Below, piece after piece: positions 1 through 7,505 of a DNA stretch of 64,000 nt. The translations under genes and the position numbers were made by a program. Within the stretch, counting starts at the first letter, position 1, and every line of letters starts with the position of its first letter. The DNA lies in assembly GCF_900105805.1 (NCBI RefSeq), contig NZ_LT629788.1, forward strand, positions 5,750,501-5,814,500, in the 5' to 3' direction. This DNA comes from Pseudomonas moraviensis. GTDB taxonomy: Bacteria > Pseudomonadota > Gammaproteobacteria > Pseudomonadales > Pseudomonadaceae. The notes beneath the pieces were generated by a model. That model did no database searches. It was not told the DNA's origin and worked only from the letters and a program-made list of their open reading frames with translations.

Positions 1-320
1 GGCCCGCTTGGCGTCGATGGTGAAGCTCCACTTAATTAGCGCCCGATTACGACATTTTGGTGTAGCCGAATTCCACAACAGAGATCCGTTACTGATTAGA
101 CGGACCGCGGTTCGTCGCGGTCGGTGAATTGGACGCAGGGCTGCCTTCCTTAAGCGGCAATCGTAGAAAGGTCGGCGGAGAGATCGACATTCCACTGAGC
201 TCGGCTCCCAAGAAGTAACGTGAGTGATGTGGAATCTGTCGAAGTCAAAATCTGTAAGAACTGAAAAAACCTTTCAAGGAAGCCTTGGGGGTCAAACCCA
301 TGTTTATTGATTTTCAGCAC
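1..320. other. Left flank of the island, no gene recognised
   Basis: No reading frame here has a recognisable product, good start or consistent codon use. By position it should be the chromosomal sequence originally downstream of ssrA, or the edge of another element, because it lies outside the degenerate att copy at 361-380. The minus strand near 1-110 reads as a short open stretch cut by the window edge; I could not assign it to a family. Confidence 0.4.
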
Positions 321-345
321 AAAAAAGACGTCGGTGGACGTCTTT
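321..345 (-). terminator. Intrinsic terminator, probably the original ssrA terminator
   Basis: A 9-bp perfect stem (324-332 with 337-345, loop ggtg) is followed on the minus strand by a run of six T. It lies just beyond the degenerate att copy at 361-380, where the terminator of tmRNA, transcribed leftward, would have been before the island entered. The hairpin is seen directly; its history is inferred. Confidence 0.7.
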
Positions 346-360
346 AGATGTTGAGGTGAG

Positions 361-380
361 TGAGCCGGGGTCATTTGAAC
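361..380. repeat. attR: Distal att site, degenerate copy of tmRNA 3' end
   Basis: Twenty bases match the tmRNA T-arm/acceptor region at 16523-16542 in the same orientation, with three mismatches (positions 1, 11 and 12). A 17/20 match by chance in 16 kb is unlikely. The mismatches suggest either drift after integration or a hybrid site from an older or tandem element. Confidence 0.65.
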
Positions 381-484
381 TGGTATGAATATGTCCCGAA
401 AACATTGGTCTTCGTATGGTTCGAAAATTTTAGGGATACAGAATGGGATACAAAAAGCGTGGCCTGCTATCCCTAAGAGGTAAT

Positions 485-1417
485 TCACTTCTTCGAGTTG
501 GTGTCCTCCTCGGCACGCAGCTCGGTTTCGCGAATGACTCGACCAGTGGTTCCATCAATTTTGAAGACCGTTCTGTCAACAAGCAGGAAGGTGTTTTTGC
601 TATCCGCCAGAATCAGGTGGCCTTTGATCTTGTTACCTTTGTCTGTCAGAACTGTGTGGGTACTCTCCAAAGCATTAGGTTGGGGCAGACCTGTGTACTC
701 ACTGAATTTTTCCAAGCCCATACCTTTGCCTTTCTGAACACCAACTGCTGGGGCAAAAAATATTAAGAACATGGAAAAACCGATCCAGGTGGAGAGGCCA
801 ACAATTACCCCTGCCTTCAGGCGTTTTGTGATGAGTCCAATGAAGGCCGCCGCAACACCAATAAATACTGAGGCTAGTAAGGCTGGCCCAATGATAGGAA
901 CACGACTTGCTGCTGTTAAGGCCCCGCTAAAAACATTCACGTATCCGTGGAGCAATAGGGTCGGAGTACCCAGCGTGAGCTCGTTTGTATCAATACCAAA
1001 TTGCTCGTAGTAACCAACGAGCACCGAGTATCCGGTGACTATAAGGGCTGCCTGTAAGACCAACGCCCCGTAGATGAGCAGCTTAAAGGCTAAGTCAGTA
1101 TTCGTTTTTGCGTCTTGGGGATCGGCTGGTTCGGGCACGTCACGAATGGTTTTCAACGGACTCAAGGAAATGTTGACCGGTGTCGTCAGCTCGACCTTGA
1201 GTTTTTTTTCTCTGTTCCAGAACACGTTTACTTCCTTGTTAGCTATAGAAGGGGAAACATACTCAGTCATGAAGTCTCTTGCTAGTGGGGCGTTGAACGA
1301 GAAATTGCCGGGGGCCCCTGAGGGTTTTACGGAGGTACGGGGTCGGAAACCCGCGGGTTCTTGGTAGTGGGAGGCCTCCCAGCTTACTGAAATTTCAGTC
1401 ATTGAAATCGAAAGCAT
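485..1417 (-). CDS. Hypothetical multi-pass membrane protein (island cargo)
   Basis: Function unknown. The 310-residue frame has a soluble N-terminal part, about four membrane segments (roughly 111-135, 148-170, 173-194 and 203-225) and a soluble charged C-terminal tail (226-310). A YEQFGID motif follows the first membrane segment, in the same place as REFGIN in the membrane protein at 3344-3988, which also ends in a soluble tail; the two may share a fold. The start is uncertain. Residues 15-40 are encoded by a copy of the bipartite GC-rich repeat (1310-1370), and no good ribosome site precedes Met1. Met50, at position 1270, is a credible alternative with AAGAGA upstream. The gene ends beside the island border, next to possible integrase arm repeats. 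Confidence 0.65.
   Translation of the reverse strand: MLSISMTEISVSWEASHYQEPAGFRPRTSVKPSGAPGNFSFNAPLARDFMTEYVSPSIANKEVNVFWNREKKLKVELTTPVNISLSPLKTIRDVPEPADPQDAKTNTDLAFKLLIYGALVLQAALIVTGYSVLVGYYEQFGIDTNELTLGTPTLLLHGYVNVFSGALTAASRVPIIGPALLASVFIGVAAAFIGLITKRLKAGVIVGLSTWIGFSMFLIFFAPAVGVQKGKGMGLEKFSEYTGLPQPNALESTHTVLTDKGNKIKGHLILADSKNTFLLVDRTVFKIDGTTGRVIRETELRAEEDTNSKK
1310..1370 (-). repeat. Bipartite GC-rich repeat, copy A
   Basis: Read on the minus strand it has the form CGGGTTTCCGACCCCGTA, then 15 bases, then CAGGGGCCCCC, preceded by CCACTACCAAGAACCCG. Copy B (1534-1594) is its inverted partner, and copy C (1694-1737) repeats both boxes exactly with the same 15-base spacing. This copy lies inside the 5' part of the membrane protein gene. 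Function unknown; a packaging (cos-like) or replication site is possible. Confidence 0.8.
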
Positions 1418-1428
1418 TTGCTTGAAAT

Positions 1429-1465
1429 AAGACCATCGTTACTGCTTCGGTAACGATGGTCTTTT
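1429..1465. terminator. Strong hairpin between the inverted repeat copies
   Basis: A perfect 14-bp stem (1429-1442 with 1450-1463) has a 7-base loop containing TTCG and is followed on the plus strand by T residues. It lies almost at the centre of the inverted copies A and B and only 11 bases from the first possible start of the leftward gene. No rightward gene feeds into it, so its role as a terminator is uncertain. Confidence 0.6.
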
Positions 1466-1533
1466 GTGTTGCTGATTCCTCATGCCCTGAGCTGCCAACC
1501 GAGTCAACCTGTCAACCAATCTAAAAAAGTCAG

Positions 1534-1594
1534 CCACTACCAAGATCCCGCGGGTTTTATGCCCCGTGTCATTCAGAAATGCTCAGGGTCCCCG
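1534..1594 (+). repeat. Bipartite GC-rich repeat, copy B
   Basis: This is the inverted partner of copy A. The upstream arm CCACTACCAAGATCCCG differs from copy A by one base. The first box is CGGGTTTTATGCCCCGTG, the spacer is 15 bases and the second box is CAGGGTCCCCG. It is the most diverged of the three copies, yet its spacing is preserved. Confidence 0.75.
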
Positions 1595-1612
1595 GCGACC
1601 TCCCATCATCTT

Positions 1613-1660
1613 GTGCAATTGCACTGGTGAACTGGGTGTTCACCCGGTTCACCTGTTCAC
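1613..1660. repeat. GGTGAAC-type iteron cluster with palindrome
   Basis: A 12-bp perfect palindrome (gtgcaattgcac, 1613-1624) is followed by four GGTGAAC-type heptamers or near-copies in both orientations: 1626-1632 (+), 1638-1644 (-), 1647-1653 (-) and a shorter copy at 1655-1660 (-). Phage P4 alpha protein is known to bind iterons of the GGTGAACAGA type, so these may be origin iterons for the island primase-helicase. The function is inferred. Confidence 0.5.
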
Positions 1661-1693
1661 TAAGCTGGGCACCTGTCCGCTAACAAAGTCCGG

Positions 1694-1737
1694 CGGGTTT
1701 CCGACCCCGTATATGTCGCTTCAGCGCAGGGGCCCCC
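1694..1737 (+). repeat. Bipartite GC-rich repeat, copy C
   Basis: Contains CGGGTTTCCGACCCCGTA (1694-1711), a 15-base spacer (1712-1726) and CAGGGGCCCCC (1727-1737). Both boxes are identical to copy A while the spacer is unrelated. This is the signature of a two-part binding or cutting site rather than a simple duplication. Confidence 0.8.
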
Positions 1738-1810
1738 AGCCCCCGCGGAATCACCCCGCTGGTGGAATTGATTTCTGACGGGGAGTGGGGTAGATGCTTT
1801 AGAAACGAGG

Positions 1811-1932
1811 TGTAATAAGTGTTACAGGTGTAACGATACCGCCTAAGTCATTGATTTTATTACATATATTGCGCGTTACACAGGCCGTTATTGCGAAGGG
1901 CATGAGGTGTATCAGGGACGCAGTGTGTAACG
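1811..1932 (-). repeat. Iteron array, left copy (GTTACAC type)
   Basis: Contains GTGTAACG (1925-1932), GTTACAC (1875-1881) and TGTAACG (1829-1835) plus adjoining tgttacag and tgtaat units. The spacings are 43 and 39 bases, exactly those of the right array (14963-15087) read in the opposite direction, while the bases between are largely unrelated. This is probably one half of a P4-like ori/crr pair. A 101-residue frame across it is not a credible gene. Confidence 0.7.
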
Positions 1933-2121
1933 TTTTCAGTCCCTCTGGTGAGCCAAAAAAGCTCGTGCCGCGCGTCAAACAGAACGCTCGCATTGATCCC
2001 TTAGCCATCATCCTGCCATTCATGCCATCATGCCGCCAATGCGATTGTAGGAAAGGTTCAACGTCACTGTTTTCACTAATTACCAAGATAAGAACATAAG
2101 CCAATACTAAAAGGATTTAAT

Positions 2122-3357
2122 ATGCTGCAAAATTTGAAAATCGCTCTCCTCACTCAAGAACAAAACGTATGGTTTATACGTGCAGAAAAAGGGAAGTATG
2201 CTAAACACTTTCGTGCAGGAGGCGTAATAGCAATCGAACACTTGGAAAGAGCTTATGGTGGAATCATTCCTAATGAATTGCCAACTGAGGAATTTATTAG
2301 AGCTCAATTACTAACCAACGAAAAATACAGTGAATTTCGCGATAATACGAACGGGAAAGAGAGTCGTAAACTCAATAGGTCTGGGTTTAATGTCTTGAAC
2401 CAAATCAGAAGATTTGCTAATGATATTAAATGCGGAGATCTTATTGTTACCCGAAACGAAAAAGATGATGGTTATAGTTTTGGGATCTGTAGCGAAACTA
2501 CTCCGTATATCGATCAGGCACCCATTCGCATACCAACAATAAAAAAAGATGGTACACCAGGCTTTGAACGTTCCTCCTTAAGTTATAAACTGCGAAAACA
2601 TGTGGTCTGGGGGCCCTCCATCTCTCGATCTGAGCTCCCGGGTGCGGTTAGAAAAGCTACAAGCGGCCAACAAACAGTTACGTCCCTAAATAATCACAAA
2701 GAAAAAATCTTTCACCTGATTTATCCATTTTTCACAGATGGCGAATCGCTGTTTTTCTCGAATAAAATAAAAACCAGTCATCGTGTAAATGCGCTTGCTG
2801 TAGGCAAGCTATTTCAAAATGTCGCGCTAATCAAAAGCCTTAGCGAGACACTTCTTGGTGAAGAGTTTTCCGATTTAAGTCAATTAGCACGGTTAATCGA
2901 AAGTGCGATACTTTTGGGTAAGAGTGACATAGTCACCTGCCAAGCTGAATTTATGTCTCCGGGTGATATGTGGTGCCGAATACCACTCATTGGCGACTCC
3001 CTTACTAATCAAATTTTTGCTTGCGTTTTGGCTTGTCTTTTACTTACTGGTCAGGTGAAGGCGGAGGAGATAGCGAGCCTGACAAACAATGAGGCAATAC
3101 CGACACTTACTGTTAAAAAAGATACGGGCGACATATTTAATGATAGATATAAAACGCCAGTAGTATCCCAGAAGCTAAAGTCAATTGCGAAGGCAGCTGG
3201 TTCTCAAGCTGAGGTTATTGAAAGTCAAGATCACTCAATCACTGAGGTCAAGAAAAGTCTGAATTTAAGCATTACAAAGGTGGATACTGAAAAGCTCGAA
3301 GGCTTCGAATTTGGCATAAACGTGTTGGAGATAGGAAAATCCCATGAAAATCGTTGA
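2122..3357 (+). CDS. Mrr-type N-terminal sensor-domain protein (defence candidate)
   Basis: 411 residues. The first 170 resemble the N-terminal domain found before the nuclease in Mrr-like restriction proteins: VWFIRA (16-21), RRFANDIKCGDLIVT (96-110), GYSFGIC (117-123) and YKLRKHVVWG (155-164). That domain is thought to be PUA/EVE-like and to read modified or foreign DNA. I see no PD-(D/E)XK nuclease after it. Instead there is an unassigned region with a hydrophobic stretch at about 296-310 and a charged tail. The start has a good AAAAGGA site 7 bases upstream. The last 14 bases overlap the next gene, so the two are co-expressed. Base composition is AT-rich relative to the core genome. The domain match is from memory of the family and needs a profile search. 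Confidence 0.7.
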   Translation: MLQNLKIALLTQEQNVWFIRAEKGKYAKHFRAGGVIAIEHLERAYGGIIPNELPTEEFIRAQLLTNEKYSEFRDNTNGKESRKLNRSGFNVLNQIRRFANDIKCGDLIVTRNEKDDGYSFGICSETTPYIDQAPIRIPTIKKDGTPGFERSSLSYKLRKHVVWGPSISRSELPGAVRKATSGQQTVTSLNNHKEKIFHLIYPFFTDGESLFFSNKIKTSHRVNALAVGKLFQNVALIKSLSETLLGEEFSDLSQLARLIESAILLGKSDIVTCQAEFMSPGDMWCRIPLIGDSLTNQIFACVLACLLLTGQVKAEEIASLTNNEAIPTLTVKKDTGDIFNDRYKTPVVSQKLKSIAKAAGSQAEVIESQDHSITEVKKSLNLSITKVDTEKLEGFEFGINVLEIGKSHENR

Positions 3358-3988
3358 GCCAATTAGTAGCGCCCTGCTAATAACTGGCTGTGTGTATGCT
3401 GCTGGCACAGGCCAAAATAGTGCATTCATGCGAGAGTTTGGTATTAATCCAGAATTCAGTCAGCCATCAGTCGACAAGATATTATATGACGGTGGTCTTA
3501 TTACATTTGAGATTTTTTATCACCATTTAAAGGTTATTGCTCTAACATCATTTGTTGTAATTATTGTTTTAGCTGCCATATGGGCTGCAGCAAAATTCAT
3601 GAAGCCAAATTCAGCGATTGCGAGAGCGCCGAGCCACTTCAGTAAAATAAAAAGCGCGTTGCAGTATACCCCGGCTGGACTGCTACTACTGCTCTATATA
3701 ATATTTCTATGCTTTTCGTCATACCAAAAATCGCAAGACGTCGGTGTGAAGCTTTCGGAGACATTTATGGAGAGTTGTCACTGGGTGATTTTAAAAGACA
3801 AGGAAAATACTACCAAGGCTTGCGCCTTCAGAAAGGATAAAGACTCCATCTGGTATTACAATATCAAGGATGGGGGGTTAAATATAAACTCCAAGTTGTT
3901 GACAGAGTTAGGGCAGGTCACTTATATGGAGCCTCAGAAAAATTCGATCACATCAGAGTCCGCTAAAGACAAAAAAGATGGATCATAA
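3344..3988 (+). CDS. Membrane protein, partner of the sensor gene
   Basis: 214 residues, with membrane segments at about 6-22, 62-84 and 108-125 and a soluble tail (126-214) that holds two cysteines (145 and 160). REFGIN at 31-36 echoes YEQFGID of the 485-1417 protein. The start overlaps the upstream gene by 14 bases and is preceded by AGGAAA, so translation is probably coupled. A sensor paired with a membrane protein is the common layout of abortive-infection systems in which the membrane subunit damages the cell on signal. That role is inferred from layout only; the family is not recognised. Confidence 0.65.
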   Translation: MKIVEPISSALLITGCVYAAGTGQNSAFMREFGINPEFSQPSVDKILYDGGLITFEIFYHHLKVIALTSFVVIIVLAAIWAAAKFMKPNSAIARAPSHFSKIKSALQYTPAGLLLLLYIIFLCFSSYQKSQDVGVKLSETFMESCHWVILKDKENTTKACAFRKDKDSIWYYNIKDGGLNINSKLLTELGQVTYMEPQKNSITSESAKDKKDGS

Positions 3989-4252
3989 TTTCCGAATAAC
4001 TTTGAGCCTATATCTTTACATTCCGCAAATTTGAATCGGCTAATTCCAGTTTTGTTCAATTGGCTAGTTGATTGTGGCCGTCAGCGCTCGATGTAGGTCG
4101 GACGAGCTTAGGGTGCTTGTGTCTCGCATTAAGCCAAACTCCCTGAAGCAGGTGGCTGACAATATCTAGGCCAGACACGTCTACCTCTGTTGTCCAAATC
4201 CGAGTACTATCTGAACGGAAAATTCGCTAAATTTAAGTCTGATGAGTGAACT

Positions 4253-5425
4253 ATGACGCAAAAAGCTGAAGCTTTGAATTTATTGGAACAGACATTGAGG
4301 GATTTGGACTCGCCCAAGAGCTCGGTCTTCTCGTCAGTACAAAAATTATCTCGGGCAGCAGTGCTAGTAGATAATCTTGATGTTCAAATATGGTGCCAGA
4401 TTCAATTTGGTGATCACAAGTACGTAGGCGAAATACAGAAGCTTTTAGCCACTCTAACTAAAAATGACTATTCAAGTGATGAGGTCAAGCAGCAAGAAAT
4501 AGATAAGGATATAAGAAGGCTCGAAAAACTTGGTTTGAAGCGAGGCTTGCACTTGGTCACCGAGGAGTTGACTTTCAAAAATCATGTTGCAGGTGGTGGT
4601 TTTTTGAGCGTCGGAGTTATCGAAGAGCGATATTCTGATCTTGCAAAAAACAAAATTGGCAATGATGGAACTTATTATAAAACACCTCTTTACAATCATC
4701 TTAGCTATGTTCGTAGAAAGGCGCATGAGTTTGCTTCAGAGCTCTATAATAAGCTAAGGTTTTCCGGTACGGTCAGTAGTAGCTTTGATGTGTTAAAAAC
4801 AGTTGTCGATGACAAACTTCTGGACCTAAACCCGTTGTTGGCTGAGCAGTTAATGATAGTTTTCCGCTCAGTATCCGCATCTAACGCGGAAGAGTGGTCC
4901 CAAGCCCTCACATCTTGCCGACGGCTTCTCGAGGGTTTAGCTGACGAGCTTTATCCATCGAATCAGACCTCCGTTAAAGGACGGACGCTCGGTCAGGGGC
5001 AATATGTCAATAGGCTTTGGGCATTTATGGATAGCGCTATTGAATCAGAAAGCAATCGAGATTTAGCTAAAACGCATGTCGATTTTCTGGGTGCTTGGCT
5101 TGAAAAAACGAATAAAATAACAAATAAAGGGGTTCATGCTGAGGTTGAACAGGTAGAAGCGGTTAAAGCAGTTTTTCATACATATCTTGTAATTGCAGAC
5201 CTCCTGGAGTACATGGGGGAGTCGCATAAAATCGCAACTTGCATTGACGTCAATACGGCGACAATTGACGAACTTGAAGCGTTACTTGACGTGAGTCGAA
5301 ATACTGCTAAAGAAATAATCAAGGCGCGAGTTCAGCATGGATCGCTTGATAAAAGTTCTTTGTCTAAGGTTAAAGGTGTTGGTGCCAAGACGATGTTAAA
5401 AGCGGTCGAGGTATTTAACCTGTAG
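4253..5425 (+). CDS. AbiTii-like protein with C-terminal helix-hairpin-helix
   Basis: 390 residues, unknown function. The helical N-terminus (1-60) is laid out like the AbiTii domain of abortive-infection proteins, but the match is weak. The middle (about 215-320) has a conserved-looking SCRRLLEGLADELYP stretch and a NRLWAF segment, which I associate with uncharacterised defence-region proteins. The last 60 residues (about 331-390) are two helix-hairpin-helix units of the ComEA/DNA-binding type, with VNTATIDELEALLDV and KVKGVGAKTM. It stands alone, 264 bases after the membrane gene, with a weak ribosome site. AT-rich. Probably DNA-binding; a defence role is inferred from island context. Confidence 0.65.
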   Translation: MTQKAEALNLLEQTLRDLDSPKSSVFSSVQKLSRAAVLVDNLDVQIWCQIQFGDHKYVGEIQKLLATLTKNDYSSDEVKQQEIDKDIRRLEKLGLKRGLHLVTEELTFKNHVAGGGFLSVGVIEERYSDLAKNKIGNDGTYYKTPLYNHLSYVRRKAHEFASELYNKLRFSGTVSSSFDVLKTVVDDKLLDLNPLLAEQLMIVFRSVSASNAEEWSQALTSCRRLLEGLADELYPSNQTSVKGRTLGQGQYVNRLWAFMDSAIESESNRDLAKTHVDFLGAWLEKTNKITNKGVHAEVEQVEAVKAVFHTYLVIADLLEYMGESHKIATCIDVNTATIDELEALLDVSRNTAKEIIKARVQHGSLDKSSLSKVKGVGAKTMLKAVEVFNL

Positions 5426-5642
5426 CAGAAAATCTTATTACTTTGTGGGTTTCTAAGAATTGGGAGGTGCGTTTCCACTGCTTTCTTAGAGGGCTATCTT
5501 TCGCCGGCAACTCGCTCATTGCCTGTGAGGGGGAGTCGCGTTTTGAGCTGACTATGTGGTTCCTTTTATACATTCTTAAGGTCAGACAAGCCTTTTCTCG
5601 TTAGAATCATCGATCCAAGAGTGGCCAAAGAACCGCATTAAC

Positions 5643-6845
5643 ATGTCACCAACTATTTCATTCGCAGCGCCACATCCCGCCCTCTCGCACCTTTCGATTA
5701 CTCAAATTCTCGAGCTGCACACCCGGTTTATGAACGGGGAGAAAGTGAAAGACCTGCTTGTTGAGTATCACGTTGAGACCTCCTATAAGCAGTTACAGCC
5801 GCTTTTGCCATTGAGGGTTCTAAACGACAGCCCGTGTCCCAGTTGCGGTTCTCCAATGCAGCAGAAATGGCAAACCAAGAGCTATGGCATGCCAGCACCG
5901 TTCTGCAAGCCATGTGGCCACGAACAAGGCAGCCATTGTTGCTGTCATCATTGTATCGAGCAGCGAATTCGCCGCGCTAATAAAGAATGGGCTGGGCAGC
6001 GGCTGCCTTATAGTCGTCTCCTCCTCAAAGACAAGATTCTCCTCACGGCCCTGCTTCTCACCCATGTTGGCGGTGTAGCCAGCGTAGCGGGGACCGGTGA
6101 CTTAGGGGCATTTGCACCAAGTATCAACGGTACCCAATCCTTCATCGGCGCGCTGTGGGGTGCAGGAGCAATAGTTATGGTCAGTGCCCCTCATTGGGTA
6201 ACCGACAGCTTGCGCTCTGAATGGATTTACGCCGCGGAGGAGTATGGTTGGTCAAACAATGTGAGCGCTGACACCGCCGATGACGCGGCATTGTCTGCAT
6301 CGGAGCTATTGCTACGACTACGCGCAGACTTAGCCTCGAGCTTGGCGTCTTCGGATGAAACGGCCTTAGTCGGCATGATCAGGGAAGTGGCAGAAGACTA
6401 CGCCTTTAGTTATCTAGACTTGCAGATGAGTAAGCAAAAGTTAGATATCACGTCAGAATCCGCTACTCGAAAAGTGTTGCGAGCGCTGATTGAGGTCTTG
6501 TCTCTGGCGGATATCTGCGCTATCGGCTGGCAGGCCGCCAGGGACTGCGGAAATGCATACGAAAATAAAGTTGCCACGAGCCGCAAACATGCAGCGAATA
6601 TGCTACCCGGTGCAATGACTAGGATCGCAGAAATGAGATCGCGTAAAGCCGATCCATGGAAAGTTGAACGAGCACTTAATCGGGTGTCACGCATTGAGCG
6701 AGTCCTGCACGATCTGCTCTTCGGCGGCCACGACAGTTTTTTCAACTGGCCGCTGAATACCTACTACACGGCCGTCGTACTGCCGCGAATTCAGAATGGT
6801 CGTATTGTAACTCCGAGCAAGTTCCCGTACCAACCGCCGAGGTAA
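5643..6845 (+). CDS. Zinc-ribbon protein of unknown function (cargo)
   Basis: 400 residues. An N-terminal segment (18-60) resembles a short helical domain that ends LQPLLP. A cysteine-rich module follows: CPSC (65-68), CKPC (88-91) and CCCHHC (99-104), probably binding two zinc ions. A helical region after it includes an Ala/Gly-rich stretch at about 130-180 that may be membrane-associated. I recall similar N-terminal zinc modules in uncharacterised proteins of variable islands but cannot name a family. No clear ribosome site precedes the ATG, so the start is provisional. GC is higher than in the two cargo units to its left, which suggests a separate acquisition. Confidence 0.6.
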   Translation: MSPTISFAAPHPALSHLSITQILELHTRFMNGEKVKDLLVEYHVETSYKQLQPLLPLRVLNDSPCPSCGSPMQQKWQTKSYGMPAPFCKPCGHEQGSHCCCHHCIEQRIRRANKEWAGQRLPYSRLLLKDKILLTALLLTHVGGVASVAGTGDLGAFAPSINGTQSFIGALWGAGAIVMVSAPHWVTDSLRSEWIYAAEEYGWSNNVSADTADDAALSASELLLRLRADLASSLASSDETALVGMIREVAEDYAFSYLDLQMSKQKLDITSESATRKVLRALIEVLSLADICAIGWQAARDCGNAYENKVATSRKHAANMLPGAMTRIAEMRSRKADPWKVERALNRVSRIERVLHDLLFGGHDSFFNWPLNTYYTAVVLPRIQNGRIVTPSKFPYQPPR

Positions 6846-7035
6846 CTCGTTTTCGCTAAAGTGGGAATCGCTGATCGTGAGAGGTCCAGCAACAAGGCTC
6901 CGTAGGCATACCAGTCGAGCGGATGACTTTAATATTTACGGTTGCCGCGCTTCTCCTAGACGACCTGTACGATAAGCAGTTCATTGGCTGGAAATCTGCA
7001 ACTGTGGACTGATGTCAGGCCTTTTCTTTCGTAAC

Positions 7036-7061
7036 AAAAAGGGCCCGACTGGGCCCTTTTT
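7036..7061. terminator. Bidirectional terminator between cargo and replication module
   Basis: Symmetrical hairpin aaaaagggccc, gact, gggcccttttt. It can stop transcription from both the rightward zinc-ribbon gene and the leftward mvaT-like gene, and so separates the cargo block from the replication operon. Confidence 0.85.
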
Positions 7062-7075
7062 CAGGTTAAGCAGAG

Positions 7076-7441
7076 TTAGTTCTTCAGCCATCCTTCGACG
7101 ACGTTGGCTCCGTGTTTCGCTTTCCACTCTTTCAGCGCTTTGTGATTCCCGCCCTTTGTTTCGATGACTTCACCAGTGTTCGGATTTTTGTAGACCTTGA
7201 GTTCGCGTGGTTTACGTGTGCTGGCTGCTGGAGCTGCACCTGGACGCTTCGCCGTGGTCTGCGGTTCTAGAATGTTGATGATGTGCTTCAGACTGAAACC
7301 ATAGTGTTCAAGCAGCTTGCGCAGCTTGGTCTCGAACTCGATTTCTTTCTTCAGTCCGTCATCACCTTTTAGTGCTTCCAGTGCCTGGAGCTGCTCAGCG
7401 AGGTGTTTTTCCAGCTGGCGGTACTCTGCGAGTTTGGACAT
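7076..7441 (-). CDS. Island-encoded MvaT/H-NS family silencer
   Basis: 121 residues, the usual length for MvaT/MvaU. The N-terminal 60 residues form a coiled coil for oligomerisation. The C-terminal half carries the MvaT DNA-binding region: KPRELKVYKNPNTGEVIETK followed by GGNHKALKEW. Arg79 and Gly98-Asn99 correspond to the AT-pincer residues described for MvaT. The start has AAGGGAAAG upstream. It is the last gene of the leftward island operon and ends 15 bases before a strong terminator. Family knowledge says MvaT proteins silence AT-rich foreign DNA. An island copy could quiet its own AT-rich cargo or interfere with the host's MvaT network; that is inference. Confidence 0.92.
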   Translation of the reverse strand: MSKLAEYRQLEKHLAEQLQALEALKGDDGLKKEIEFETKLRKLLEHYGFSLKHIINILEPQTTAKRPGAAPAASTRKPRELKVYKNPNTGEVIETKGGNHKALKEWKAKHGANVVEGWLKN

Positions 7442-7505
7442 TGTCTTTCCCTTGAGTGATCGTGAGTAGTTATTAAGATAAAACGAGTTAGTTATAAGTT
7501 CACCG

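Noticed and set aside
150..488. 112-residue minus-strand frame across the left island border
   Set aside because: It runs through the displaced terminator, the att copy and the arm-like repeats, has no ribosome site and reads as non-coding.
1566..2104. Short frames across the repeat and iteron region
   Set aside because: Their residues (for example repeated Val-Thr-Pro) are explained by the iterons; no start signals.
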